Source: JBBSWA01 sp038046485 (lineage in GTDB: Archaea; Nanobdellota; Nanobdellia; Woesearchaeales; SM23-78). Taken from it: a stretch of DNA of 10,393 bases. The first letter of the stretch is position 1. Every line of letters starts with the position of its first letter. The position numbers and the translations under genes were made by a program. The stretch spans positions 1-10,393 of the forward strand of contig JBBSWA010000027.1 in assembly GCA_038046485.1 (NCBI GenBank). Reading direction: 5' to 3'. Under the pieces are notes generated by a model. It had not been told where the DNA came from. It was given only the letters and a program-made list of their open reading frames with translations, and did not search any database. This document shows, in pieces, positions 1 to 6,184 of the stretch.

Positions 1-17
1 CCAACGTGAGTTCGTGG

Positions 18-42
18 CGCTGCTAAGCATAGCTTAGCAGCG
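18..42. repeat. Perfect 11-bp hairpin, loop ATA, at the tnpA 3' end
   Basis: Arms CGCTGCTAAGC and GCTTAGCAGCG pair without mismatch around the 3-base loop ATA. The hairpin contains the last codons and the TAG stop of tnpA. Its apex, GCATAGC, is the same as in two hairpins near 6.4 kb. Imperfect short-loop hairpins near the ends are typical of IS200/IS605 elements, whose TnpA binds them as single-stranded DNA, so this may be the downstream end signal. It could also slow transcription at the end of the gene. The pairing is seen directly; the role is inferred. Confidence 0.75.
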
Positions 43-481
43 TGGTTTGTTCTTTTTCGTTGTTTTCCCAATGTTTTTTCTGTCCTTGTTCGATGTAGTG
101 TTTGACGGTTTCTGAGTTTACGGCGCCGACAGTGCGATAGAAGTAGCCGCTACTCCAGAATTTTTCTCCCCAGAGTTGGTTTTTGAAAAGCTCTCGATGA
201 TTCTTACGCATCATGTAGCTGCTGAATCCTTTTAGTTGGCTTGCGAGTTTTGGGATGGAGTGATTTTTCCAATTCTTGACGAACAAGTGTAGATGGTCTG
301 GTCCGCATTCGATTGCGGTCAAGTGCACGCGCAAAGCGCGTGCTTTTTCTGAAATATATGTCACGGTCAATTCGCGAACCAATGGGTTCGCGAAGATTGC
401 TCGTCGATAAGCTGGCGTGATTTGTAAGTGCAAATTGCTCTCGCCCAGAGCGTGCGAAGTGCTTCGTAGTTCGTTTTTCAT
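23..481 (-). CDS. tnpA: IS200/IS605-family TnpA (Y1 HUH transposase)
   Basis: This encodes a single-strand DNA transposase of the Y1 HUH class, which cuts and joins element ends through a tyrosine-DNA link. From the start chosen here the protein has 152 residues, the usual size. The metal-binding HUH motif is H63-L64-H65 in the string GPDHLHLFV. It is followed by the family's QLKGFSSYMMR segment, the LWGEKFWSSGYFYRTVG segment (about 103-119) and the likely catalytic Tyr129 in VKHYIEQGQ. I place the start at ATG 481 because GGAG lies 6 bases upstream and the family normally begins shortly before the YRR motif (Y25). A longer in-frame reading from GTG 526 would run through two hairpins. No tnpB is visible here; it could lie left of the window, or the element may be of the tnpA-only IS200 type. 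The stop is TAG. Confidence 0.93.
   Translation of the reverse strand: MKNELRSTSHALGESNLHLQITPAYRRAIFANPLVRELTVTYISEKARALRVHLTAIECGPDHLHLFVKNWKNHSIPKLASQLKGFSSYMMRKNHRELFKNQLWGEKFWSSGYFYRTVGAVNSETVKHYIEQGQKKHWENNEKEQTTLLSYA
325..343. repeat. Perfect 8-bp hairpin, loop AAA, inside tnpA
   Basis: Arms GCACGCGC and GCGCGTGC surround the loop AAA, giving the apex GCAAAGC. It lies in the tnpA coding region (around residues 47-53) without disturbing the protein length. It fits the GC-ANA-GC apex pattern of the other hairpins in the window. Confidence 0.65.
371..394. repeat. Perfect 10-bp hairpin, 4-base loop, inside tnpA
   Basis: Arms TTCGCGAACC and GGTTCGCGAA pair perfectly around the loop AATG. 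It lies within tnpA codons for about residues 30-37. It does not have the GC-ANA-GC apex but adds to the unusual density of short-loop hairpins in this gene. Confidence 0.65.
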
Positions 482-501
482 TTTTTTCTCCGATGGTTCC
501 T

Positions 502-520
502 CAAAAAGCAGAGCTTTTTG
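502..520. repeat. Perfect 8-bp hairpin, loop AGA, upstream of tnpA
   Basis: Arms CAAAAAGC and GCTTTTTG surround the loop AGA, apex GCAGAGC. It lies 21 bases upstream of the preferred tnpA start, in its leader. It may be a subterminal end hairpin or a control element of tnpA translation; only the pairing is seen. Confidence 0.65.
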
Positions 521-522
521 GG

Positions 523-548
523 ACACAGGAAACTGTGTTTCCTGGTGT
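523..548. repeat. 11-bp hairpin with one bulged G, loop TGT, upstream of tnpA
   Basis: CAGGAAAC and GTTTCCTG (526-533 and 537-544) form 8 perfect pairs around TGT. Alternatively ACACAGGAAAC pairs over 11 positions with the right arm 537-548 if G544 is bulged. Bulged short-loop hairpins are typical of IS200/IS605 ends. It sits 2 bases from the 502-520 hairpin, so the two form a tandem pair in the tnpA leader. Confidence 0.6.
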
Positions 549-555
549 TTTAAAA
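548..555 (-). promoter_or_regulatory. Possible TATA box for tnpA (TTTTAAAA)
   Basis: The palindromic TTTTAAAA is centred about 25 bases before position 526. This predicts transcription starting near 526 and a leader of about 45 bases holding both hairpins and the GGAG Shine-Dalgarno before ATG 481. It is weak evidence in A+T-rich DNA. Confidence 0.35.
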
Positions 556-592
556 GAAGAAAGCTAACGCTAAGATGAAGCTTTTTTGTATC

Positions 593-617
593 CGGAGCGC
601 GACCATCTCGCGCTCCG
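593..617. repeat. Perfect 10-bp G+C-rich hairpin, loop CCATC
   Basis: Arms CGGAGCGCGA and TCGCGCTCCG surround a 5-base loop and are followed on the plus strand by TTATTTCTT. It looks like an intrinsic terminator on the plus strand, yet no plus-strand gene precedes it. A structural role at the upstream end of the tnpA element is therefore at least as likely. Confidence 0.55.
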
Positions 618-730
618 TTATTTCTTACTACGAAATTTTAAGAATTTTTCGACGAGAAACGCCTACGCCACTCTGTTTTCATCCAGCGGGCTAAAGCCAA
701 AAAACGCGATGTTCAAACGAGGGCTCCGGC

Positions 731-738
731 TATAAAAA
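731..738 (+). promoter_or_regulatory. TATA-like box TATAAAAA, alternative promoter
   Basis: A good archaeal TATA match centred 53 bases before the ATG at 788. If used it would start transcription near 760 and give a leader of about 28 bases. It competes with the nearer TATAATTA box at 761. Confidence 0.35.
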
Positions 739-760
739 GTCACTCTATAATAGTAAAGCT

Positions 761-768
761 TATAATTA
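761..768 (+). promoter_or_regulatory. TATA box for the glycan operon (TATAATTA), leaderless
   Basis: TATAATTA is centred about 24 bases before the ATG at 788, with A-rich GTAAAG just upstream as a possible BRE. No Shine-Dalgarno precedes that ATG, so a leaderless transcript starting at or next to the start codon fits. Confidence 0.5.
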
Positions 769-787
769 TTCATCCTTTCCTATATAA

Positions 788-2005
788 ATGATAGAGAGGG
801 GTGGCGTTAAATCAATCTCAATTTTGACAGCTACTAGAGATCGCCCTATCGGTTTAAAGAGTACCTTAAGTGCTCTTGTTTCTGACATAGATCAGGCTTC
901 TCCATTTCCGATTCGTTCAATTGTAATTGACGACTCTAATACAGAAGAAGCAAGGAACCTTAATAGAGAGTTAGCTGCCAAGTTTGATGCGGCTTTCCCT
1001 AGAGGTTGCCTTTATTTTGGAAGGCCTCAATACGCCCTTTTTGTAAGGGATCTTCCAGAGGAAGTAAAGCAGACATTTACTAGTACTACAAAGCCATTAG
1101 GAGCAAATTTTTATGATTCAGTAGGGCCTAGGAATATAGCGCTGTTATTAAGCTATTCAGATGATTTCGTGTTCATTATAGATGACGATGTCATCATCCA
1201 AGATCCGAACCTTGGCAATCAAGGATCATCTATTGAGAAAATGATAAAACAACTTGTGATAGGTGAAGCAGATATTATCGGAGCGAACTGGGTTGGTATT
1301 CCAGACCAATCCACCATGGAACATTTAGATGACCAAGTTTACGCTCAGTTACATCCAGAGATAGGATTGCCACCATCTTTTGATGAGCCATTTAGGCTGA
1401 ACATTGAACCTAGACTAATTGGCTGGCGTAGACATTATCCATCTTATACAACTTCTGGAGGCGGAATGGGCTTTAGCAGCGATCTCAGCGAAACACATTT
1501 TCCTAAGATATTTAATGATGACTGGCATTGGGTTTCGTATAATCATCATATCAAAAAGAAAAAAGTTAGGGTGGATGATACAGTCACTTTTTTGAACAAA
1601 CCCCCAGGATGGAGATTCCCTTCAAAAGACACTCTTATAAGAGAGTTGATGGGGGATATCATTTTTGAGGCCATTCACCAATATTCCGAACAGACTGGAA
1701 ATACGGGGTGGAGGCATCTTGACCAAGTTGATTGGGGAGGAGTAGCAAGGCAGTACCACGCCTTTTTAGGTTACGTTAAGCGAGATGTTGAAGTTCTAAC
1801 AGATGTAAAACCTTTGTCACAAGGACCTTTTGATGATTATAAGATCCTATTGCCTCATCTGAGAGAAACTATGAGTCACCTAGAAGGCCTGAACCCAAAT
1901 GTCTTTCACGACTTAATCGACTCTTATGTACAAGAGATTCGATCCTGGAGTCAGATGATCAGGTTTATGAGAGACCGAGAACCTTCTTGGTCTATAGCTA
2001 AGTGA
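788..2005 (+). CDS. GT-A fold (GT2-like) glycosyltransferase
   Basis: This probably transfers a sugar from a nucleotide-sugar donor in the cytoplasm; the acceptor is unknown. The 405-residue protein opens with SISILTATRDRP (about 9-20), the first beta strand and loop of GT-A enzymes. Then come IDDS (47-50), the metal-binding DDD (132-134) after the hydrophobic strand FVFII, GGGMGF (224-229) and NDDWHW (243-248). The last resembles the [ED]DW motif that carries the catalytic base in GT2 enzymes. The C-terminal 130 residues are mixed helical and I do not recognise them. There is no membrane segment. I keep ATG 788 because the fold starts only a few residues later. It is first in an operon: the deacetylase start follows 4 bases after its TGA. 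Confidence 0.85.
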   Translation: MIERGGVKSISILTATRDRPIGLKSTLSALVSDIDQASPFPIRSIVIDDSNTEEARNLNRELAAKFDAAFPRGCLYFGRPQYALFVRDLPEEVKQTFTSTTKPLGANFYDSVGPRNIALLLSYSDDFVFIIDDDVIIQDPNLGNQGSSIEKMIKQLVIGEADIIGANWVGIPDQSTMEHLDDQVYAQLHPEIGLPPSFDEPFRLNIEPRLIGWRRHYPSYTTSGGGMGFSSDLSETHFPKIFNDDWHWVSYNHHIKKKKVRVDDTVTFLNKPPGWRFPSKDTLIRELMGDIIFEAIHQYSEQTGNTGWRHLDQVDWGGVARQYHAFLGYVKRDVEVLTDVKPLSQGPFDDYKILLPHLRETMSHLEGLNPNVFHDLIDSYVQEIRSWSQMIRFMRDREPSWSIAK

Positions 2006-2009
2006 AAAC

Positions 2010-2751
2010 ATGAACAAACAAGCAATACAAAAAGAAGATGTTGTTTGGGTAGTAGCCCCCCCATGCAGATGACGAAATCCTCGGATGTGGTGGACTGCTT
2101 AGTATGAGTCAAGCTATCGGAGCTAAAACATATGTTCTTTACTTAACCGTATCTGGCTTTACACCCATGAATGGGGGTTTAAGCTCTAATTTAGATTCCA
2201 GAATGAAAGAAGTAGAAGCGGTAACAAAGGCTCTAAATGTAACCGGCTATGACATATTATTTAAAGGAGAAGAAAAACACTTAAGACTAGATACAACCCC
2301 TTTAGCTGATTTGGTAGATTGGTTAGAACGTACTTCGGCCTTCTCATCATCACAGATAAAACCAACGTGGATACTGCTTCCATCCCCTAAGCATAATCAT
2401 CAAGACCATAGAGTAGCATACGAAGCAGGGCTATCTTTAGTAAGAACTAACCCTTTGTTAGAAAGAGATAGGATACAGGTTATGAGTTATGAAGTTCCTG
2501 GAACGGGTCAAACAGGTCTTCCTGCCTTCCAGCCTAATGTTTATTTCGAGCTTAGCCAGGATGCCTTAGAGCGAAAATGTTCACTTTTTTCTCTTTATGG
2601 GTCTCAAGTGTCTGAAAAGCCAAAACTCAGAAGCTTGCATGCCATACGTACCGTTGCGCAGTTCCGTGGTTTAGAAGCTGGTTATGAGTTTGCGGAAGCC
2701 TATGAATTGTTGAGAGCAAAATTTAGAGTGGGGGGTAAAGATGTCAGATAA
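2010..2751 (+). pseudogene. PIG-L/LmbE-family N-deacetylase, frameshifted at a C7 run
   Basis: PIG-L/LmbE proteins are zinc enzymes that remove acetyl groups from N-acetylglucosamine-type compounds. From ATG 2010 the reading is MNKQAIQKEDVVWVVAP and then hits TGA at 2070-2072. Removing one C from the seven at 2056-2062 restores APHADDEILGCGGLL joined in frame to the long reading that contains ATG 2104. The result is about 246 residues, a normal length. HADDE is the family's zinc/catalytic AHPDDE motif, so the break falls in the active site. The second zinc motif is present as HNHQDH (about 128-133 of the restored protein). Starting at 2104 would lack the first motif and has no Shine-Dalgarno. 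The 3' end overlaps the methyltransferase start by 11 bases. The gene is either freshly broken, expressed by slippage or +1 frameshifting on CCC-C, phase-variable, or intact and misread at the homopolymer. The rest of the frame shows no decay. Confidence 0.8.
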
Positions 2752-3520
2752 AGACACGGTAGATTATTTATATGCTGCTAAAGGAAGGGGATTGCAAGAT
2801 CTTGCTACGCGGTTAGATTTAAACACGCGATTGGGGAATTTTGACCTTAGCAATACAATACGAAGAAGGCTTAGTCTTCAGGATGGAATGTCTTTGTTGG
2901 ATGTGGGTTGTGGAACAGGGAAGCATCTTAGTGAGTTTAGAAGACAAACACGTATAACTGTTTATGGTGTAGACCCTTCCAGTCAGAAGCTTGTGGATGA
3001 TGAAATTTTTTTTCAAAGGGCTAGGGCTGAAGAGCTTCCTTTTAGAGATGGCGTCTTTGATAGGGCTACTTGTAACTATGCTATGTATTACACAAATCGG
3101 TGGCAAGAAGCGTGCAATGAGATGATGCGAGTAACTAAAGATGGTGGTCTCATTGTCATAAGCGGCCCAGGTATAGGGAATAACTCAGAGTTCTATGGAT
3201 TACATCGAGAGCTATTCGGGGATATATCTGATATAGATAAGATAGGTTTGGAATTCCTAGATCAAAAGCTCATACCCTATTTAGTGGCGCAAGGTGTTAC
3301 TTTTATGGCTGAGTTGCGTGGCAATCGAGTCGTTTATCCAACGGCAGAAGATTTCATAAAATATTATACCTCTACAAGCCTGTTTCGGATGACATCTCGA
3401 GAGTTAGATCCTACTCAAATGGTAGGTACAATTAGGAGGCACCTTAGTCCGATCTATGAAGAAGGAAAACAATTTGAAAATATCAAGCGTGTTCGAATAG
3501 TAACTATAATCAAGGATTAA
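2741..3520 (+). CDS. Class I SAM-dependent methyltransferase
   Basis: A 259-residue methyltransferase of the Methyltransf_11 type. The SAM-binding motif I is LLDVGCGTG (52-60), followed by the acidic ribose-binding VDPS (77-80), the AEELPF segment (96-101) and the post-motif segment at about 124-141, ending DGGLIVISGPG. These are the usual strands of the Rossmann-like core. The substrate-determining N- and C-terminal parts are not recognised, so the substrate is unknown; a sugar or glycolipid is suggested only by the neighbours. The start overlaps the preceding deacetylase by 11 bases, and the G-run 2730-2735 ending in GGT, 4 bases before the ATG, may serve as ribosome binding site. Its stop lies 1 base from the end of the convergent oxidoreductase, with no clear terminator between. 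Confidence 0.88.
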   Translation: MSDKDTVDYLYAAKGRGLQDLATRLDLNTRLGNFDLSNTIRRRLSLQDGMSLLDVGCGTGKHLSEFRRQTRITVYGVDPSSQKLVDDEIFFQRARAEELPFRDGVFDRATCNYAMYYTNRWQEACNEMMRVTKDGGLIVISGPGIGNNSEFYGLHRELFGDISDIDKIGLEFLDQKLIPYLVAQGVTFMAELRGNRVVYPTAEDFIKYYTSTSLFRMTSRELDPTQMVGTIRRHLSPIYEEGKQFENIKRVRIVTIIKD

Positions 3521-3521
3521 T

Positions 3522-4535
3522 TCAAGCATTATGAGTAGATTTTAGTAAGTCTTCAGCTATTTTTAACGCGTCTCTCGATGATTCTGGAGAGCATTTTTCA
3601 GGCCTATTGCCCGTCTTTACGCACTCAAGAAAATACTTTAACTCTTCAACATAAGGGTCTATTGTAGGAAGAGTAGGACGCAAAGGCTCTCCATTTGATG
3701 GATATATAGTTAAGCTATCCTCTTGATCTGTATTAACTAGATAAAGAGCGCCTCTCTCACATAAAAAAACACCCTCCGCTTTGAAAGGATAACTCTTTGA
3801 ATCTACCCAATAAGATTCTACAGCAACTTCTAATGCTCCGTATCGTAAACTAGATAAAGCAACTTGATTTTTTCCATTACTAACTATATTAGCATGCATA
3901 AGAGTAGGTAATCCAAAAGCAGAAACTGCATAATCAATGTCATGGATCTGCATGTCTTTTAACACACCACCCCCTCTCTCCGTATATAAACTCCATAAAT
4001 CAGGACTCCATTGCGGTGTAGCACATTGCCTTCTCAAGACACCTGTTAAAATATTCCCATACACTTTCTCACTCAATAACTTACCTAAATGGTTATAAGA
4101 AGGCCAAAACCTTAACGGGTGCGCCACCATAAGGACTAAGCCTTGCTGGTTTCCTAAAGCAATCATATCATCAGCTTGTTTGGTTGTTTGCGCCATTGGT
4201 TTTTCAATGATGACATGTTTACCCTTACGCAGAGCATCTATCGCTACCCTATGATGAAAATCGGTAGGTAAGCAAATATCTACTACATCAACGAGTGCAC
4301 TATTCAGTAAATCCTGATGAGTTCCGTATAAGGCTACGTTTTCTAGGTTTAGATTAGGATCTAATGGTTGACCTGATGTTCCGCTTAAGTCTTTCCAATC
4401 GCCTCTTAAATGGTCAGGATTCATATCAGCAACCGCCACGACTTTAGCCATAGGAATCGCCCCATAATTCCTGAAGTGAGTTCTTCCCATAAATCCTAAT
4501 CCGATTATTCCAACACCAATTGGTTTATCGCTCAT
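3522..4535 (-). CDS. Gfo/Idh/MocA-family NAD(P)-dependent oxidoreductase
   Basis: A 337-residue sugar-type dehydrogenase. The N-terminal Rossmann fold has GLGFMG (12-17) as the dinucleotide loop and VVAVADMNP (32-40) as the strand ending in the ribose-contacting acid. The family EKP motif is at 111-113, and the catalytic segment GGGVLKDMQIHDIDY (188-202) holds the expected D/H residues around H198-D199. Family members oxidise or reduce sugars, inositols or nucleotide sugars at a carbinol; the substrate cannot be read from sequence. It follows the transporter on the same strand after a 78-base gap, with its own possible TATA box and a GGTGA Shine-Dalgarno 4 bases before the ATG. Its place beside glycosyltransferase, deacetylase and methyltransferase genes suggests a nucleotide-sugar or glycan-modifying role. 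Confidence 0.9.
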   Translation of the reverse strand: MSDKPIGVGIIGLGFMGRTHFRNYGAIPMAKVVAVADMNPDHLRGDWKDLSGTSGQPLDPNLNLENVALYGTHQDLLNSALVDVVDICLPTDFHHRVAIDALRKGKHVIIEKPMAQTTKQADDMIALGNQQGLVLMVAHPLRFWPSYNHLGKLLSEKVYGNILTGVLRRQCATPQWSPDLWSLYTERGGGVLKDMQIHDIDYAVSAFGLPTLMHANIVSNGKNQVALSSLRYGALEVAVESYWVDSKSYPFKAEGVFLCERGALYLVNTDQEDSLTIYPSNGEPLRPTLPTIDPYVEELKYFLECVKTGNRPEKCSPESSRDALKIAEDLLKSTHNA

Positions 4536-4539
4536 GGTT

Positions 4540-4544
4540 TCACC
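4540..4544 (-). promoter_or_regulatory. Shine-Dalgarno GGTGA for the oxidoreductase
   Basis: GGTGA stands 4 bases before ATG 4535 and matches the archaeal anti-SD consensus. It marks this gene as leadered, in contrast with the leaderless neighbours. Confidence 0.6.
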
Positions 4545-4593
4545 AAATCAATAGTACAGAAAAGAGGTTCTTTTTTAATACTTATCTCCAACG

Positions 4594-4601
4594 AATATAA
4601 A
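4594..4601 (-). promoter_or_regulatory. Possible TATA box (TTTATATT) for the oxidoreductase
   Basis: TTTATATT is centred about 62 bases before the ATG, which predicts a start near 4571 and a leader of about 35 bases carrying the GGTGA site. A+T-rich context makes this modest evidence; the gene could instead be read through from the transporter. Confidence 0.35.
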
Positions 4602-4613
4602 CCTGGAATAAGT

Positions 4614-5492
4614 TCACACAAGCTGCGAGATGTAAACCAAGATCACCCCAATAACAATCAAGGTTATAGGTATAAGTTTTGGAAGCAATAAATGATCTTT
4701 AGTGATTTTCCCAAATAAGTTATCAGCAATTCTTTCAATGAGTAAAACTATAAGGGGCTGTATCGCACCAATGGACGCTACAATGGTGACAGGCAAGCCA
4801 TTCATAGCAAAATAAACGCTAAAGAGAGCCATGAAAGTAAAACATTCATTAATTACAGCCCAAACCCCATTCTTGATCTCTCTTAAGAATCCTTTTCTCG
4901 TTTTTGAGCTCAACAAGGCAGGTAAAACAGTAATACCCGAAGAAGTGATACTAATCGCTATGCCGTGCAAAGTCGAAAGGTTCATAGTCGCTATCTTTAC
5001 AAAAAACTCATAGCCAGTAATAAGGAGTATCATGGCTATGATCATCCACACACCGATGCTCAGCTTAATTTTTCTAATTCTTAAAGAAAGCATAAAGATC
5101 CCCACTAATAAAACACCTGCCCCGATATATCCAAGTGGTTTGATAACTTCTTTAAGAAAAATATAAGAAAGAATCGCTAAAAGTAATGGGTAAATGTACA
5201 CTAATCCAAGGATGTGAGATACATCCTCTTTTTGAAGTATGAGAAAGTAAAAATAAAATTGAAGCCCTAATAGAAACCCTGCAATAATAGGATAAATACA
5301 ATCCATAAAAGCCACATTGCTCCAATCTAAGAAAATAGCTAAGATCGATCCAATGAGTACATTAACCACAGCGGCAACTACAGCAAAGCTCAACGGATTT
5401 TTTACCTTGTGAGCTATAACGTACTTGTCCAAGATATTTGAAAATCCCCATACCAAAGGTGTTAAGATGGCAAATAGTAAAGCGACGTTCAT
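4614..5492 (-). CDS. EamA/DMT-family membrane transporter
   Basis: A 292-residue integral membrane protein with about ten hydrophobic helices (roughly 3-22, 34-55, 64-86, 93-112, 118-137, 147-166, 174-194, 209-230, 233-252, 272-290). They form two five-helix halves, the layout of the drug/metabolite transporter superfamily. The first helix carries TPLVWGFSNILDKY, typical of EamA N-termini. The end of the first half has the family-like FLKEVIKPLGYIGAGVLLVGI segment, given here by position 112-132. Substrates of the family range from amino acids and drugs to sugars or lipid-linked sugars; here it could export or flip a product of the neighbouring glycan genes, which is inference. No Shine-Dalgarno is visible; a TATA-like box 25 bases before the ATG suggests leaderless expression. 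Confidence 0.87.
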   Translation of the reverse strand: MNVALLFAILTPLVWGFSNILDKYVIAHKVKNPLSFAVVAAVVNVLIGSILAIFLDWSNVAFMDCIYPIIAGFLLGLQFYFYFLILQKEDVSHILGLVYIYPLLLAILSYIFLKEVIKPLGYIGAGVLLVGIFMLSLRIRKIKLSIGVWMIIAMILLITGYEFFVKIATMNLSTLHGIAISITSSGITVLPALLSSKTRKGFLREIKNGVWAVINECFTFMALFSVYFAMNGLPVTIVASIGAIQPLIVLLIERIADNLFGKITKDHLLLPKLIPITLIVIGVILVYISQLV

Positions 5493-5512
5493 AGGTTTAA
5501 TTAAGAGAATGG

Positions 5513-5521
5513 TTTAATAAA
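5513..5521 (-). promoter_or_regulatory. TATA box (TTTATTAAA) for the EamA gene, leaderless
   Basis: TTTATTAAA is centred 25 bases before ATG 5492 and is preceded on that strand by AAAATC, a plausible BRE. No ribosome binding site precedes the ATG. The box is overlapped by a perfect hairpin (5516-5534). Confidence 0.55.
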
Positions 5522-5534
5522 GATTTTCTTTATT
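5516..5534. repeat. Perfect 8-bp A+T-rich hairpin over the EamA promoter, loop TTT
   Basis: Arms AATAAAGA and TCTTTATT surround the loop TTT. It lies between the HAD gene end and the EamA start and shares bases with the TATA box. It could be the HAD transcript's 3' structure or a protein-binding site; in A+T-rich DNA chance is possible. Confidence 0.45.
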
Positions 5535-5548
5535 CGTGCTCATTTTAT

Positions 5549-6142
5549 CTAATCGCACTTTAGTAGTGTATTTAATTCTTTCTTCACTGTTTTTACATCT
5601 GTGTAAAGAAGGGTTTTCATGCCGTATTTTTCTGCTTTTTCTAGGTTTCCTTGGAAGTCGTCTATGAAGAGTACTTCTTCGGTTTTAAGCTTGAAGTCGG
5701 CGAGTACTTTGTCGATAAGTTGTTTTTCGAGTTTTCCTATTTTGTGTTCGTAAGAAAAGTAGACTTTTTCAAAGTAATCTTGCAGGTTTAGTTTGTTTTT
5801 GATAGCTTGGATGGAGGTCTTGTCTAGGTTTGAGAAGAGGGCAATGCATACTTTACCCTTAATGGTTTGGATGTAATCCAGAAGAAGTTGGTTCGGTTTC
5901 AAATTTTTCTGGTTCGCCTTTGCCAACTCTGACCAGTGACCTTTAAACTTGAGCTTTTCAGCCATCTTCCCCTAGAACTCTTCTTCGCTCACTTGGTCCC
6001 TATCAAATGCCGGTTTAAGCTCACCAAAATGAGCTCGAGCAATATCCACAGAATAGCCTTTCCTTTCTAAGAACTCGTTAAAGACACGCAAATCGTACAA
6101 TCCACAAACATCCGCCCAATCAAATAAAAGCAGTTTAATCAT
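5549..6142 (-). pseudogene. HAD-like hydrolase split by an in-frame TAG
   Basis: The frame from ATG 6142 to TAG 5549 would give 197 residues of an HAD subfamily IA-like hydrolase, but codon 57 is TAG (5974-5972). Before it the reading starts MIKLLLFDWADVCGLYD, motif I with nucleophile Asp8; the usual second Asp two residues on is Ala10. After the TAG, the same frame continues with motif II-like ALFSNLDK (Ser about 104), the motif III lysine region KIGKLEKQ (about 134-141) and motif IV VLFIDDFQGN (DD at 161-162). Family members commonly have Trp at the stop position in a context like EEFWxK, and TGG differs from TAG by one base. The fragment from ATG 5965 alone lacks the nucleophile. Likely a nonsense mutation or a base-call error; amber recoding is possible but unsupported here. 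Both halves otherwise look intact. A clear leaderless promoter precedes ATG 6142. Confidence 0.8.
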
Positions 6143-6164
6143 AGTTATAGGTAAATGTTCTGCT

Positions 6165-6172
6165 ATTTATAA
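6165..6172 (-). promoter_or_regulatory. TATA box (TTATAAAT) for the HAD gene, leaderless
   Basis: TTATAAAT is centred about 26 bases before ATG 6142, ideal for a transcript starting at the A of the start codon. It supports 6142, not 5965, as the original start and shows that the gene's promoter is preserved despite the internal stop. Confidence 0.65.
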
Positions 6173-6184
6173 GTTTAGGTCGTG

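Larger units (their letters stand above)
556..760. other. Non-coding stretch between tnpA and the glycan operon; possible IS end
   Basis: I see no credible gene here. A 39-codon plus-strand reading (575-694) runs through a hairpin and has no family resemblance. The stretch holds the G+C-rich hairpin at 593-617. It also holds, on the minus strand at 698-681, GGCTTTAGCCCGCTGGAT, which contains a short GGCTTTAGCC self-complement. Such GGCTTTAGCC strings are often seen at ends of IS200/IS605 elements, so the element's end on this side may lie near 680-730. The exact boundary cannot be read from one copy. Confidence 0.4.

Noticed and set aside
482..526. N-terminal extension of tnpA from GTG 526
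   Set aside because: It runs through the hairpins at 502-520 and 523-548, while ATG 481 has GGAG at good spacing and matches the family's usual start. A leaderless GTG start remains possible because TTTTAAAA is 25 bases upstream.
575..694. 39-codon plus-strand ORF upstream of the glycan operon
   Set aside because: It crosses the 593-617 hairpin, lacks a promoter at proper spacing and a ribosome site, and resembles no protein known to me.
2104..2751. Deacetylase starting normally at ATG 2104
   Set aside because: The in-frame codons just upstream encode the conserved HADDE zinc motif, so the true gene begins at 2010 and is frameshifted.
3006..3013. Run of eight T in the methyltransferase as another frameshift site
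   Set aside because: The frame is intact through it and all motifs line up, so there is no sign of a switch.
4955..4963. Extra GCTATGC match (reverse of the hairpin apex) in the EamA gene
   Set aside because: Flanking bases do not pair, so it is not a hairpin and is likely chance.
5972..5974. TAG as a confirmed pyrrolysine codon
   Set aside because: No Pyl genes are visible, the family context points to Trp, and other genes in the window end in TAG; a point mutation or read error is simpler.
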